Shown here piece by piece: positions 1 through 5,927 of a stretch of DNA of 11,936 bases. The notes beneath the pieces were generated by a model. The model was given only the letters and a program-made list of their open reading frames with translations. It ran no database searches and was not told the DNA's origin. The DNA lies in the NCBI GenBank assembly GCA_050747825.1, contig JBOGJG010000116.1, positions 1 to 11,936 of the forward strand, given 5' to 3'. The DNA is from JBOGJG01 sp050747825 (lineage in GTDB: Bacteria > Acidobacteriota > UBA6911 > RPQK01 > JBOGJG01). A program made the position numbers and the translations under genes. Position 1 is the stretch's first letter, and each line of letters opens with the position of its first letter.

Positions 1-127
1 GCGCTTGGACCCGTCTTCAGCGTTGCTCGTCAGTTGCCTATTCCCGATAGGCGCCTTCCTCGCGCCTTGAATACGGGTCAAATCGCCTCCAGCGATAGCG
101 CACTTATTTATGTTACGAAGCACTAGG
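1..127. other. Hairpin-rich non-coding segment, possible repeat or mobile-element edge
   Basis: No convincing gene is visible here. The DNA can fold: GACCCGT (8-14) pairs with ACGGGTC (73-79), and the stem continues, past one mismatch, with TTCA (16-19) against TGAA (68-71). Inside it, GCCTAT (36-41) pairs with ATAGGC (47-52) over a 5-base loop. Outside it, ATCGC (82-86) pairs with GCGAT (92-96). An alternative pairing, GGCGC (50-54) with GCGCC (62-66), competes with the inner hairpin. The segment stops just before the DUF2007-type gene and could be the end of an insertion element, an interspersed repeat or a structured RNA. The strand is unknown. Confidence 0.35.
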
Positions 128-135
128 CCATTTTG

Positions 136-411
136 ATGAATGACGATCTTGACCTGATAACCGTCCTCAAAACCGGCGACCCCGTCCTCCTGATGACAGC
201 CAAGTCAATCCTGGAGCAGGAAGGCATCGATTACGTCGTCAGCGGAGAAGGTCTCCAGGACCTTTTCGGGGGCGGGCGCCTGGGTGTCGGCTACAACCCC
301 ATCACCGGCCCGATCCGTTTGAGGGTCCATCGCCAGGATGAGCCTGCCGTCCGAAAATTGTTTGCGGATCTCCTGGGTTCGCCTGCGCAGGGTGAGGGGT
401 TGGAGGAGTAA
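136..411 (+). CDS. DUF2007-type small protein (putative signal-transducing protein family)
   Basis: This is a 91-residue protein with no signal peptide or membrane segment, so it is probably cytoplasmic. It has the layout of DUF2007 proteins: an N-terminal strand (LITVLKTGDPVLL), a helix (TAKSILEQEGIDYVV) resembling the family pattern of a short-lived ligand or regulator fold, a glycine-rich loop (FGGGRLGVG), a strand (IRLRVHRQDE) and a last helix (AVRKLFADLL). The family is usually 70-100 residues and its biochemical role is unknown; 'signal transducing' is only a database label. I prefer the ATG at 136 over the adjacent in-frame TTG at 133. No clear Shine-Dalgarno sequence precedes either, and no promoter is obvious. 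It is a lone gene: the next features are tRNAs. Its stop is followed by a purine-rich tract. Confidence 0.75.
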   Translation: MNDDLDLITVLKTGDPVLLMTAKSILEQEGIDYVVSGEGLQDLFGGGRLGVGYNPITGPIRLRVHRQDEPAVRKLFADLLGSPAQGEGLEE

Positions 412-443
412 GGGAGAGAGTGAGAGAGGGAGGGTGAAAGCGT
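401..443 (+). repeat. Purine-rich GA low-complexity tract
   Basis: This stretch overlaps the stop of the DUF2007-type gene and is almost entirely G and A, with imperfect GGGAGAG and GTGAGAGA units. It also lies downstream of the 3' end of the minus-strand tRNA-Leu, where it reads as a CT-rich tract. It has no hairpin plus T-run, so it is not a standard intrinsic terminator. Confidence 0.6.
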
Positions 444-475
444 GAACGATTGACAGTCGAAGCGTTGCAGTCAGT

Positions 476-563
476 TGGTGCGAAAGGGGGGACTCGAACC
501 CCCACGGGTGTTCGCCCACCAGATCCTAAATCTGGCGCGTCTGCCAAATTCCGCCACTTTCGC
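476..563 (-). tRNA. tRNA-Leu (anticodon UAG)
   Basis: Read on the minus strand, the acceptor arms GCGAAAG (563-557) and CTTTCGC (486-480) pair perfectly. The discriminator A and an encoded CCA end occupy 479-476. The anticodon stem CCAGA/TCTGG encloses the loop TTTAGGA, giving anticodon UAG (plus-strand 526-528), which reads CUA and by wobble other CUN leucine codons. The long variable arm of class II tRNAs is present as an extra hairpin (TGGGCGAACACCCG). The T arm has a 5-bp stem of G and C around TTCGAGT. All standard parts are intact, so it should be functional. Confidence 0.97.
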
Positions 564-577
564 GAGTTTGCCCGCTA

Positions 578-583
578 ATTTTA
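578..583 (-). promoter_or_regulatory. Putative -10 element for tRNA-Leu
   Basis: On the minus strand the hexamer TAAAAT lies 14 bases before the first base of the tRNA. This would place transcription start about 7 bases before the mature 5' end. No good -35 hexamer is found at the expected distance, so the assignment rests on the -10 and its position alone. Confidence 0.4.
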
Positions 584-627
584 TCACTTCCGCCAAACTC
601 GACCTCACCTAATTTCCTGCCGCACTC

Positions 628-636
628 TGCTATACT
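628..636 (+). promoter_or_regulatory. Extended -10 promoter element for tRNA-Pro
   Basis: TG at 628-629, one base, then TATACT at 631-636 form an extended -10 (TGn plus 5/6 match to TATAAT). Transcription would start near 643, about 9 bases before the mature tRNA-Pro 5' end at 652. A recognisable -35 is absent, as is common for extended -10 promoters. It shares an 88-base spacer with the divergent tRNA-Leu. Confidence 0.6.
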
Positions 637-651
637 GGCGCCACCACCGGT

Positions 652-728
652 CGGGGCATGGCGCAGTCTGGTAGCGCGCCTGCTTTGGGAGCAGGAAGTC
701 GGGGGTTCAAATCCCTCTGCCCCGACCA
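652..728 (+). tRNA. tRNA-Pro (anticodon UGG)
   Basis: The acceptor arms CGGGGCA (652-658) and TGCCCCG (718-724) pair fully; the discriminator A and encoded CCA follow at 725-728. The anticodon stem CCTGC/GCAGG encloses the loop TTTGGGA, giving anticodon UGG at 686-688, which reads CCA and by wobble other proline codons. The first base pair C1-G72 is typical of bacterial proline tRNAs. The total of 77 bases including CCA is normal. No intrinsic terminator is clear downstream. Confidence 0.98.
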
Positions 729-1131
729 TTTAAAATCAATCACTTAGAATAAGTTTAAGGGATTCCAAAAGCGGCTGTTTTTGCTTCCGGGTAAGGCCCT
801 GGGAACAATCGGGGGTGCTTGGGGAGGCACCCATGAATGCCCAGCTTGGATGTGCAAGCGAATTGAAACTTCATGCCGGCGTGAAGTTTCTGCCATCTTC
901 CCCCTAACAGCCTGCCGGGAGCAGATTTCCTGTAAGCTCATCGAGACACACTCCCTTTTTTCTTCAACAGTCGCTCGAAAAAGGAGCTGATTTTGAAGGC
1001 GGTTGATTTGCCGGGCTGGAGGACCCTTCTATTCCGTCTCGCCCCATCCGGCAATTTCGAATAGATTTTTATAGGAGGCAACGAATCCATTTCAGATAGA
1101 TTTTCCATGAGGCCATGAGGCAATTCAGTGC
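729..1131. other. Non-coding spacer between tRNA-Pro and the receptor promoter
   Basis: Several short open frames cross this stretch, but none shows a ribosome binding site with a protein-like sequence. What stands out is the hairpin cluster at 813-924, listed separately. A T-rich run lies near 955-962. There is a short direct repeat CATGAGG at 1106-1112 and 1114-1120, and AGATTTT occurs at about 1063 and again at about 1098. I see nothing else that can be named. Confidence 0.5.
813..924 (+). ncRNA. Cluster of four consecutive hairpins, candidate structured RNA or repeat
   Basis: Four stem-loops follow each other within 112 bases. GGGTGC (813-818) pairs with GCACCC (827-832). GCTTG (844-848) pairs with CAAGC (855-859). 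GAAACTTCA (865-873) pairs perfectly with TGAAGTTTC (882-890), and the 8 bases between continue the palindrome apart from a T-G wobble. CTGC (912-915) pairs with GCAG (921-924). None is followed at once by a T run, so these are not standard terminators. The set lies between tRNA-Pro and a promoter and could be a small RNA, an interspersed palindromic repeat, or part of tRNA-Pro 3' processing. The strand is arbitrary because the stems fold in either orientation. Confidence 0.35.
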
Positions 1132-1160
1132 TTGACTCCGCGACTGAGATATCATACAGT
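1132..1160 (+). promoter_or_regulatory. Sigma70-type promoter upstream of the receptor gene
   Basis: TTGACT (1132-1137, 5/6 match to TTGACA) is separated by exactly 17 bases from TACAGT (1155-1160, 4/6 match to TATAAT). Transcription would start near 1167. The RNA would cover the receptor-gene remnant at 1237-1403 before reaching the intact receptor start at 1432, giving a leader of about 265 bases. No operator-like inverted repeat overlaps the promoter. Confidence 0.55.
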
Positions 1161-1236
1161 AACCAAATTAATGATGCCGCGCGGGCAGCGGCCTGCAGCG
1201 GGTCTCGAGTGAAGAAGCGTTCTGGTGAGGTGCTTC

Positions 1237-1403
1237 ATGTCACGACCGAAGAGATTGGACACGTTACTGGTCGGCTGTTTCAGCAAGGACAGTCGGTGCG
1301 CCCTCGTCATGGTTGCAGTGCTCCTACTCGGTGCCCCAGCGGGGCACAAACCACCTTTGCCACCGTGACGGGAGCAATCACCGATGAAACGGGAGGCGCC
1401 GTC
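1237..1403 (+). pseudogene. 5' remnant of a TonB-dependent Oar-like receptor gene, frameshifted and truncated
   Basis: From ATG 1237, preceded by GAGGTG at 1227-1232, one frame encodes a basic start (MSRPKRLD) and a hydrophobic core (ALVMVAVLLLGAPAG), as in an exported protein. It soon ends at TGA 1366-1368. The next frame picks up the expected continuation from 1341: GAQTTFATVTGAITDETGG, matching the mature start of the intact receptor (AQTAQVTGRIADSSGAV). Adding one G to the GGGG run at 1341-1344 would join signal peptide and domain as GAPAGAQTTF. Homology stops at 1403, 28 bases before the intact receptor's start. I read this as the surviving 5' end of a paralogue that lost the rest by recombination or deletion. 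Alternatively, the 43-residue frame ending at 1368 could act as a leader peptide. The homology is judged by eye. Confidence 0.6.
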
Positions 1404-1418
1404 GAGCGCCGCAGCCAT

Positions 1419-1424
1419 AAGGAG
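1419..1424 (+). promoter_or_regulatory. Shine-Dalgarno sequence that fixes the receptor start
   Basis: AAGGAG lies 7 bases before the ATG at 1432. It supports that start over the in-frame ATG at 1384, which has no such site and would put 16 non-signal residues before the signal peptide. Confidence 0.85.
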
Positions 1425-1431
1425 AACACTG

Positions 1432-4400
1432 ATGAGAAAACTTATGAAGTCAAAATACCTGCTTAATGCTCTCTGGCTTGTGATCCTGGTGCTTGCTGGC
1501 GCCCCTCTTGCTGTGGCGCAGACCGCTCAGGTCACGGGCAGGATTGCCGATTCCTCCGGCGCCGTCATTCAGGGCGCCACCGTGACCATGACTCATGTCG
1601 CAAAGGGGATTGATCGAGAGACGTTCTCCAATGAGGAGGGTTACTACACGGTTCCCCTGCTGGAACCTGCCACCTACCGGATGACCGTGCAGATGCCAGG
1701 GTTCAAGCCTGTCACCCGGTCGGGCATCACCTTGCAGGTGGAGCAGGTCGCCCGAATTGACTTCACCCTGGAACTCGGAGAAGTCCACGAGAAAATGACC
1801 GTGACCGACGAAGCCCCGCTGCTGGAAGGGGAGACCTCCTCGGTCGGCCACGTTGTGGACAACGCGAGAATCGTCAACCTGCCGCTCAACCAGCGAAATC
1901 CGTTTGCGCTGGCGTTCCTGGTTCCCGGGGTGACTGGCAGTATGGGTTTTCAGGGCAGTGGCCAGGGCAACGTCATTTTGGTCAATGGCGGGCGCGGGGG
2001 CAGCACCGAGTTTCTGCTGGACGGCATCCCCGCCGCGCCGCCGCTGGTCAATACCGCTCAGGGCTTCGCCGCGCTGCCTTCGATGGACGCGGTGCAGGAA
2101 TTCAAGGTCCAGACCAACAACTACTCGGCGGAACACGGACGCAGCGGGAGCGGCATTATCAACCTGATCTTCAAATCGGGCACGAATGAACTGCATGGCA
2201 GCGTGTTCGATTTCCTGCGCAATTCGGCGCTCGACGCGAATAATTTCTTTGCCAACAAGAACGACATTCCCCTGGCAAGCTTCAAACGCAATCAGTTCGG
2301 CGCGAGCCTGGGCGGCCCTGTCGTTCTGCCGGAGCGCCTGTTCGGTCCCCTGGGCTACGACGGCCGCAATCGAACGTTCTTCTTCGTGGCGTATGAAGGC
2401 CTGCGCGCGCTCTCGGCGGCCCAATTGATCACAACGGTCCCGACCGAGGCCATGCGCCGGGGCGATTTTTCGCAGCTTCGCACGAAAACCGGACAGCCGA
2501 TCACGATCTACGATCCGATCACGACCGTATCCCAGGGCACGGGCTTTGTCCGCCAGGCGTTCACGGACAATATCATTCCGGCATCAGTCATGGATCCGGT
2601 ATCAACAAAGATAGCGGGGTTCTACCCGCTGCCGAACCGACCGGGCGCTGCGGTGACCGGCATCAACAACTTTGCGGCTTCGGGAACGAACATCACCGAG
2701 AACGATACTCTCGACGTGAAGGTGGATCAGAATCTCTCAGACCGGCAGCGGTTCTCCACGCGCTATTCGCGGCGCGCGCTGGCCCTCAAGCCGCCGGACT
2801 TTTTCCCGCAGGAGATTCTGGTGGCCGACCCCGGACTGCGGGTCACGGAAGGCAGCAACAGCTTCTCCTTCGATTACGGCCTTACGTTCAGCCCGACCCA
2901 CATACTCAGTGTCCGCCTGGGAGCCAACCGCATCCTGCGGCGGTTGGATCCGCGCGGCGAGGACTTCGATCCGAGCAAGGAGTTAGGGTTTCCTGCGTAT
3001 ATCCGCGAGAACGCCGAGACGTTCATGTTTCCGAACATCGACCCGGCGGGCTACCTGCGCATCGGGCGTTCCGGCGCCCAGCGCCAGCGCAACGCGTTCG
3101 AGACGCACTCGCTGCACGTGGCCAGTACCAAGACGCTGACCCGGCATCAGTTGACGTTCGGCTTTGAAGGGCGATTGCTTCGCGTCAATACCAATGAGAG
3201 AGGCCGGACTGTGGGCAGCTACAGCTTCGGCAGGAATTTCACGCAAGGCCCCAACCCGCTGGCGGCCTCCGCCACGGCCGGAGATGGCTTCGCGTCGTTC
3301 CTGCTGGGTTTGGGCAGCGGGACGCACACCAAATTCTTCAAGGTGCTCAGCACGCAGAATTACTACTGGGGCTTCTATCTGGCCGACAACTTCAAGGTGT
3401 CGTCGAAGCTGACCTTGAATCTGGGCTTGCGTTACGAATTGGAGACGCCGCGTACCGAACGCTTCAACCGTCTGAACTTCTTCGACCCGCAAGCGCCATC
3501 GCCGCTGGCCGGCCCGAGCGGCATTGCCGATCTCAAAGGCGGCTATGTCTTCGTCACCGAAAACGACCGGCACCAGTTCGACACGGACCGGAACAACTGG
3601 GCGCCACGCGTCGGCTTCGCCTATCAGGCCGCGAGCACCACCGTGGTGCGGGGCGCGTACGGCATCTTTTACGCGCCATCGCTGCAGGCCGCTGGGGGCA
3701 GCGTCTCAGGGCCTGGTTTCCGGAGCGACACGCCCTGGCTGGCGACGCTGGACGGTGTGACGCCGAACCATTTTCTGCGCGACCCCTTCCCCGATGGGTT
3801 TGTGCCTGTCAGCGGCAACTCGCTTGGATTGTTGACGGGTGTGGGCACCTCCGTCGGCGGCGGGCCGCTCAGCACGACCGTGACGCCCTATACCCTACAG
3901 TGGAATGTTGGGATTCAGCAGGAACTGCCGGGCGGCATTCTGATCGAGACGACCTACGTGGGCAACCGCGGCTTGCAGTTGGTGGACGGCGCGGTGGAGG
4001 CAGGACTGCCCCTGAATCAGTTGCGGCCCGAACACCTGGCGCTCGGCGCGCAATTGCTGCAAAAGGTACCCAATCCGTTTTTCGGCTTGATTAGCACGGG
4101 CCCGCTGGCCGGCCAGACGGTCCAGCGCCGTTTTCTGCTGCGCCCCTTCCCGCAGTTCACCGGCGTTGGTGCCCGGGCCGTTTCGGGCGGAACGTCCATC
4201 TATCATTCGTTTCAGTTGAAGGCCGAAAAGCGGCTCAGCCAGGGCCTGGCGTTTCTGGTCGCCTACACGAACGCGAAGCTGATCGAAGAGGGTTCCTCGA
4301 TCAATGCGCAAGGATCCGGTCGGACCGCGACGCGGCAGAACATCTTTGATCGCCGGGCCGAACGCGCGATCTCGCCGAATGACATCTCCCAGCGGCTGGT

Positions 4401-4938
4401 CTTCAGTTATATCTACGAGTTGCCGTTCGGACACGGCAAACGCGTGGGCGGGGATTGGAACGGCCTGACCGACGCCTTGCTGGGCGGCTGGCAGATCAAC
4501 GGCATCACCACCCTGCAGAAAGGGCTGCCCTTGTCCATCAGCGCTCCCAACACCTGCAACTGTTTCAACCCCGCGCTGCGCCCGAACATCAGCGGCAGCG
4601 CCGAACTGAGCGGCCCGGTGGTCGAACGGCTGGCCCGTTACTTCGATACGTCGGTGTTTTCGCAGCCCGCCCCGTTCAGTTTTGGCAACGCCCCCCGAAC
4701 CCTGCCCGATGTGCGGGCGCCGGGCGTGCGGAACTGGGACTTCTCGCTGTTCAAGAATTTCCGCACCCAGGAACGGTGGAGCGTGCAGTTCCGCGTGGAG
4801 GCCTTCAACCTCTTCAATACGCCGCAGTTTGGCTTCCCCAACGTGTTTTTCGGTAACCTCGGCCGCGGATTCGGCGAAATCACGTCACAGGCCAACATTC
4901 CGCGCCAGATGCAGTTTGCGTTGAAGATTCTGTTCTGA
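1432..4938 (+). CDS. TonB-dependent receptor, Oar-like, with N-terminal carboxypeptidase-regulatory-like domain
   Basis: This 1168-residue outer-membrane protein starts with a signal peptide (residues 1-30: basic MRKLMKSK, hydrophobic LWLVILVLAG, cleavage after AVAQ). A carboxypeptidase-regulatory-like beta-sandwich follows (about 33-115; VTGRIADSSGAVIQGATV, then EEGYYTVPLLEPATYRMTV). The plug domain covers about 120-255 (INLIFKSGTNELHGSVFDFLRN at its end). The rest is a long beta-barrel rich in aromatic strands. The chain ends in QFALKILF, with the terminal Phe expected for BAM-dependent insertion. The length is normal for acidobacterial Oar-like proteins (1000-1200). By family, it should import a large ligand such as an oligosaccharide or peptide using TonB energy, or act in adhesion; the ligand is unknown. 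It is the only intact gene of its transcription unit and converges with the hydrolase operon. No frameshift or internal stop is seen. Confidence 0.93.
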   Translation: MRKLMKSKYLLNALWLVILVLAGAPLAVAQTAQVTGRIADSSGAVIQGATVTMTHVAKGIDRETFSNEEGYYTVPLLEPATYRMTVQMPGFKPVTRSGITLQVEQVARIDFTLELGEVHEKMTVTDEAPLLEGETSSVGHVVDNARIVNLPLNQRNPFALAFLVPGVTGSMGFQGSGQGNVILVNGGRGGSTEFLLDGIPAAPPLVNTAQGFAALPSMDAVQEFKVQTNNYSAEHGRSGSGIINLIFKSGTNELHGSVFDFLRNSALDANNFFANKNDIPLASFKRNQFGASLGGPVVLPERLFGPLGYDGRNRTFFFVAYEGLRALSAAQLITTVPTEAMRRGDFSQLRTKTGQPITIYDPITTVSQGTGFVRQAFTDNIIPASVMDPVSTKIAGFYPLPNRPGAAVTGINNFAASGTNITENDTLDVKVDQNLSDRQRFSTRYSRRALALKPPDFFPQEILVADPGLRVTEGSNSFSFDYGLTFSPTHILSVRLGANRILRRLDPRGEDFDPSKELGFPAYIRENAETFMFPNIDPAGYLRIGRSGAQRQRNAFETHSLHVASTKTLTRHQLTFGFEGRLLRVNTNERGRTVGSYSFGRNFTQGPNPLAASATAGDGFASFLLGLGSGTHTKFFKVLSTQNYYWGFYLADNFKVSSKLTLNLGLRYELETPRTERFNRLNFFDPQAPSPLAGPSGIADLKGGYVFVTENDRHQFDTDRNNWAPRVGFAYQAASTTVVRGAYGIFYAPSLQAAGGSVSGPGFRSDTPWLATLDGVTPNHFLRDPFPDGFVPVSGNSLGLLTGVGTSVGGGPLSTTVTPYTLQWNVGIQQELPGGILIETTYVGNRGLQLVDGAVEAGLPLNQLRPEHLALGAQLLQKVPNPFFGLISTGPLAGQTVQRRFLLRPFPQFTGVGARAVSGGTSIYHSFQLKAEKRLSQGLAFLVAYTNAKLIEEGSSINAQGSGRTATRQNIFDRRAERAISPNDISQRLVFSYIYELPFGHGKRVGGDWNGLTDALLGGWQINGITTLQKGLPLSISAPNTCNCFNPALRPNISGSAELSGPVVERLARYFDTSVFSQPAPFSFGNAPRTLPDVRAPGVRNWDFSLFKNFRTQERWSVQFRVEAFNLFNTPQFGFPNVFFGNLGRGFGEITSQANIPRQMQFALKILF

Positions 4939-5191
4939 TCTTCGCTAAACAAGAAACACGCGAAGACACGATGAGGCATTGTCTCCTCGATGCAATCATT
5001 CTGCTGAGCCTGACGTGCTCCGTTGCGGGCGGCGATGCGTCGGAGTCGCTGGAGGATCTTCGCGCGATCCGAGGCGAGGACATCATGGAGCCAGTACAAG
5101 ACCTGGACGATGGGCATGGCGGGATGGCCCGCCCAATACAGGCGGCTCGGCGCCGCCGCTTGGAATTGAATCTGCTGATTACCGAGTGTGG
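4939..5191. other. Convergent intergenic spacer with inverted repeats
   Basis: The spacer separates the receptor stop from the stop of the RraA-like gene. Directly after the receptor stop, TCTTCGC (4939-4945) pairs with GCGAAGA (4960-4966) over a 14-base loop. Near the other end lie two GC-rich hairpins, listed separately. A plus-strand frame from 4971 starts with a signal-peptide-like sequence but runs on into the antisense of the RraA-like gene, and I do not call it. Confidence 0.5.
5118..5157. terminator. Two adjacent GC-rich hairpins, possible bidirectional terminator
   Basis: GGCGGG (5118-5123) pairs with CCCGCC (5128-5133) around a 4-base loop. GGCGGC (5141-5146) pairs with GCCGCC (5152-5157) around a 5-base loop. 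Both stems are perfect and lie between two converging transcription units, where stops for both directions are needed. Neither strand has a T run after the stems, so termination would depend on Rho or on pausing. They may simply reflect GC-rich DNA. Confidence 0.35.
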
Positions 5192-5866
5192 TCACAAAAC
5201 GCCAAACTGTGAGAACACTTGGTTTGCCGAAGCGCCTTGCTCCAGCGCGGACTTCGCTCGCTTTTCCTGCCTGGCGTTAGCCAGGGCCTTGGTGAAGACT
5301 TCTGCCTCGGCGGCTTTGGGAACAACGATCAGCCCGTCAGCATCGCCCACAATCATTTCTCCTGGACTAATGCTCACGCCTCCAATGGCCACGGGAATTC
5401 GGTACTCGCGAACGATTCCTCTGTAGCGCTGATCCCTACCGTAGCTTCCCTGGCAAAAGACTGGAAACCCCAGCGCGAGGATTTTTTCTGTGTCGCGGAC
5501 ATAGCCGTCGCAGATAGCCCCTGCGGCTCCGCGGCGCCTGGCGGCAATCGACATCAATTCACCGAAGAGGGCAAAGGCTGGAGCCACACCGGCGGCGACG
5601 TAAAGTTCGTCCTGCTGAAGAGCATCGAGAGCATCGAGCATAAGACCGAATGGCTGCGTGGGGTCAGGATCGTCAGAGATGGTAATCTCGAGAACCGGCA
5701 TGGCGCGGCCTGCCAACACGGGAACTGGGGAGCATCCAAGCGGTCGCAGTGAGGCGGGGAGAAACTGGTTACGCAAGCCGATCTGGTCGCATATATCCCC
5801 AATGACGGCTGTGTAAAGCTCACTTCTCACAAGAGCCAGAAGGTCTGTATCTGACTGCCACTCCAC
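5192..5866 (-). CDS. RraA / HMG-CHA aldolase-like family protein
   Basis: This 224-residue cytoplasmic protein covers the whole family fold. It has the hallmark G-E and D-G-x-x-R-D motifs: FGELMSIAARRRGAAGA (Gly102-Glu103) and CDGYVRD (Asp120, Arg124, Asp125). Later comes the conserved GGVSISPGEMIVGDADGLIVVP. In the aldolase members (4-hydroxy-4-methyl-2-oxoglutarate / 4-carboxy-4-hydroxy-2-oxoadipate aldolase, and oxaloacetate decarboxylases) the Arg-Asp pair and a divalent metal act on pyruvate-type keto-acids. E. coli RraA itself binds RNase E. The intact metal motif and the catabolic neighbours favour a lyase, but the substrate is unknown. The start is GTG 5866: an in-frame TAG lies directly upstream and no later start keeps the N-terminal helix. 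GGGG at 5878-5875 may serve as a weak ribosome binding site. It is the last gene of the minus-strand operon, 61 bases after the hydrolase gene. Confidence 0.85.
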   Translation of the reverse strand: MEWQSDTDLLALVRSELYTAVIGDICDQIGLRNQFLPASLRPLGCSPVPVLAGRAMPVLEITISDDPDPTQPFGLMLDALDALQQDELYVAAGVAPAFALFGELMSIAARRRGAAGAICDGYVRDTEKILALGFPVFCQGSYGRDQRYRGIVREYRIPVAIGGVSISPGEMIVGDADGLIVVPKAAEAEVFTKALANARQEKRAKSALEQGASANQVFSQFGVL

Positions 5867-5927
5867 CTATGTCACCCCACGCATGAGAATAACTGACGAT
5901 AAGATAATAGACGTCGCGTCCTTGGAT

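Noticed and set aside
729..800. Intrinsic terminator for tRNA-Pro near the T run at about 776-781
   Set aside because: The sequence before the T run forms only a very short, bulged stem with almost no loop, so it does not qualify.
744..941. Minus-strand 65-codon frame and plus-strand 69-codon frame between tRNA-Pro and the promoter
   Set aside because: Both cross the hairpin cluster, lack ribosome binding sites and show no protein-like pattern. Similar frames are often annotated over repeats.
1384..1431. Upstream ATG at 1384 as the receptor start
   Set aside because: It would place 16 charged residues before the signal peptide and has no Shine-Dalgarno sequence, whereas ATG 1432 has AAGGAG at 7 bases.
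1450..2424. Minus-strand frame of 324 codons opposite the receptor gene
   Set aside because: It is an antisense shadow with low-complexity Gln/Arg composition; the plus strand encodes the recognised receptor domains.
4971..5426. Plus-strand frame of 151 codons starting with a signal-peptide-like sequence (MRHCLLDAIILLSLTCSVAGG)
   Set aside because: There is no good ribosome binding site. More than half of it is antisense to the RraA-like gene, whose frame is clearly real, and the part in the spacer has no recognisable domain.
5867..5927. Internal promoter for the RraA-like gene in the AT-rich gap
   Set aside because: TATTAT-like hexamers are present on the minus strand, but no -35 hexamer lies at 16-18 bases; AT richness alone is not enough.
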